The notes under the pieces are model-generated. The model made no database searches. It was not told the DNA's origin and saw nothing but the letters and a program-made list of their open reading frames with translations. A stretch of DNA of 14,793 nucleotides from Natrialbaceae archaeon (GTDB lineage: Archaea; Halobacteriota; Halobacteria; Halobacteriales; Natrialbaceae). Position 1 is the first letter of the stretch. The number at the start of each line of letters is the position of its first letter. This document shows positions 13,592 to 14,793 of the stretch, in pieces. The stretch spans positions 1-14,793 of the forward strand of contig PUPA01000161.1 of assembly GCA_003552885.1 (NCBI GenBank), written 5' to 3'. The position numbers were made by a program, and so were the translations under genes.

Positions 13592-14793
13592 ATGAGGATC
13601 CGCGTCGACTGGCGCTCGAGCTGTAGCCTGACGGGAACGGTGTTGAAGTGGCTCGCGGTGCCACTGGCCGTCCCGCTGGCGGTGGCGGCTTACGACGGGG
13701 ACCCGCTCGCTCCCTTCCTCGCCGCGATCGTCGTCACCGCCGCACTCGGGGCCGCCCTGGAACGGCTGAGCGACGACCGCGAGCTCGGCCAGCGGGAGGC
13801 GTTTCTGATGGTCGCACTCACCTGGGCTGGCGTCGCCGTCGTCGGCGCGATCCCCTTCGCCCTCGCCGGCGGTGGGGGGTCGTCGTTCTCCGGCCCGGTC
13901 GGGGGGACGGTCAACGCCCTGTTCGAGAGCACGAGCGGGCTGACGACGACCGGCGCGACCGTGATGAGCGGCTGGGACTTCGCGAACCAGCCCCGGGGGA
14001 TACTGCTGTGGCGGCAGCTGATCCAGTGGCTCGGCGGGCTCGGCATCCTGATCGTCGCCATCGGCTTGCTCTCGAACCTGATGGTCGGTGGCGCCCAGCT
14101 GATGGAGACCGAGAGCCAGAGCCGGAACGTCTCGAAGCTCACCCCGGAGATCGAACGCACCGCACGGCTCATCTGGGGGCTGTACGTCGGCCTGACGCTG
14201 CTCGCGGCGGCGACGTTCTACGCCCTCCACCTCCTCGGGCTCGCGCCGAACATGGACCTGTTCAACGCCGTCTCCCACGCGTTCACGAGCGTCGCGACCG
14301 CCGGCTTCTCCCCGGAGTCAGAGAGCGTCGCCGCGTTCACGCCCGTCGTCCAGTGGGCGGTGATCCCCTTTATGATCCTCGGGGCGACGAACTTCGTGTT
14401 GCTCTACTATCTGGTCCGGGGCGACCTCCGGCGGCCCCGGGAGTCAGAGGAGCTCCGATTTTACCTCGGTGCGCTCGCGTTCTTCGGCGCCGTCGTCTCC
14501 ACCATCCTCTGGCTCGACCCGAACTCCGGGATGGGCGTCGAGGAAACGGTCAGACACGGCGTCTTCAACGTCACCTCGCTCGTGACGACGACCGGCTACG
14601 CCTCCGTGGACTTCGATCTCTGGACGCCCGGGGCCAAACACGTCCTCTTTCTGTGTATGTTCCTCGGCGGGATGGCCGGCTCGACGACCTGCTCGATCAA
14701 GACCGTCCGCTGGCTGGTGATCCTCAAGGGGCTGTACCGCAACCTGTTCACCGCGATCCACCCGGCGGCCGTCCGGCCGGTCCGGCTCGGGGA
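13592..14793 (+). CDS. trkH: TrkH-type K+ channel/transporter, 3' end cut by the window
   Basis: The reading frame is open from ATG 13592 to the window end (400 complete codons, no stop). It encodes the pore subunit of a Trk/Ktr K+ uptake system, a membrane protein with four M1-P-M2 repeats. Four filter-like segments are visible: TTTGAT (118-123), VATAGF (234-239), VTTTGY (331-336) and MAGSTTCSIKTVR (361-373). Hydrophobic helices lie at about 17-34, 40-56, 71-92, 137-160, 192-214, 253-275, 289-308 and 349-364. Family members are about 480-520 residues, so roughly 100 C-terminal residues are missing. It diverges from trkA, its cytoplasmic regulator. In salt-in haloarchaea, K+ import supports molar internal potassium. 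The N terminus (MRIRVDWRSSCSLTGTVLKW) is the only plausible start with a promoter nearby. Confidence 0.93.
   Translation, partial: MRIRVDWRSSCSLTGTVLKWLAVPLAVPLAVAAYDGDPLAPFLAAIVVTAALGAALERLSDDRELGQREAFLMVALTWAGVAVVGAIPFALAGGGGSSFSGPVGGTVNALFESTSGLTTTGATVMSGWDFANQPRGILLWRQLIQWLGGLGILIVAIGLLSNLMVGGAQLMETESQSRNVSKLTPEIERTARLIWGLYVGLTLLAAATFYALHLLGLAPNMDLFNAVSHAFTSVATAGFSPESESVAAFTPVVQWAVIPFMILGATNFVLLYYLVRGDLRRPRESEELRFYLGALAFFGAVVSTILWLDPNSGMGVEETVRHGVFNVTSLVTTTGYASVDFDLWTPGAKHVLFLCMFLGGMAGSTTCSIKTVRWLVILKGLYRNLFTAIHPAAVRPVRLG

Overview
The window is high-GC archaeal chromosome, most likely from a halophilic archaeon (class Halobacteria). The evidence is acidic predicted proteins (many Asp/Glu, few Lys), strong G/C preference at third codon positions, AT-rich TATA-like boxes about 22-33 bases before several start codons (leaderless or very short-leader transcription), a typical archaeal SRP54, and several families with characteristic haloarchaeal forms (PIMT-like methyltransferase, short NOG1-like GTPase, SWIM protein, paired PH-domain proteins). 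Genus cannot be fixed from what is visible. No rRNA, tRNA, insertion sequence, prophage or CRISPR array was seen. The content looks like ordinary core chromosome, and no gap between genes exceeds 300 bases.

Layout. Positions 1-97 hold a perfect 29-bp tandem repeat that abuts the stop codon of a PIMT-like methyltransferase (minus, 96-827). Then come a NOG1-like GTPase (minus, 874-1872), a 37-bp tandem repeat (1943-2030) that starts inside the 3' end of a HerA/VirB4-type ATPase gene (minus, 2012-3880), and a SWIM zinc-finger protein (minus, 3924-4553). On the plus strand follow a rhodanese (4733-5092), a SAM methyltransferase (5226-5873), a two-gene operon of membrane PH-domain proteins of the YdbS/YdbT type (5921-8157, ATGA overlap), and SRP54 (8249-9616). 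SRP54 converges on a HpcH/HpaI aldolase (minus, 9613-10401), and their stop codons overlap in one CTAG. Minus-strand genes continue with a YigZ/IMPACT protein (10532-11146), orotidine 5'-phosphate decarboxylase (11245-12048) and a TrkA potassium-channel regulator (12103-13437). A TrkH potassium channel diverges from trkA (plus, 13592 to the window end, truncated).

Functional links. trkA and trkH encode regulator and pore of one K+ uptake system, central to salt-in osmoadaptation, and share a 154-bp divergent intergenic region. The two PH-domain proteins probably form one membrane complex. SRP54 acts in co-translational membrane targeting. The other genes are housekeeping, or poorly characterised but conserved, and seem to be mostly individually transcribed.

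I did not find a convincing new multi-gene system. The most unusual elements are the two tandem arrays placed at the stop codons of minus-strand genes: one is G-rich on the mRNA-sense strand, the other carries a 16-bp near-palindrome in each unit. Next are the PIMT-like enzyme lacking the usual substrate-site motif, the CTAG double stop, and a dyad around the SRP54 TATA box.
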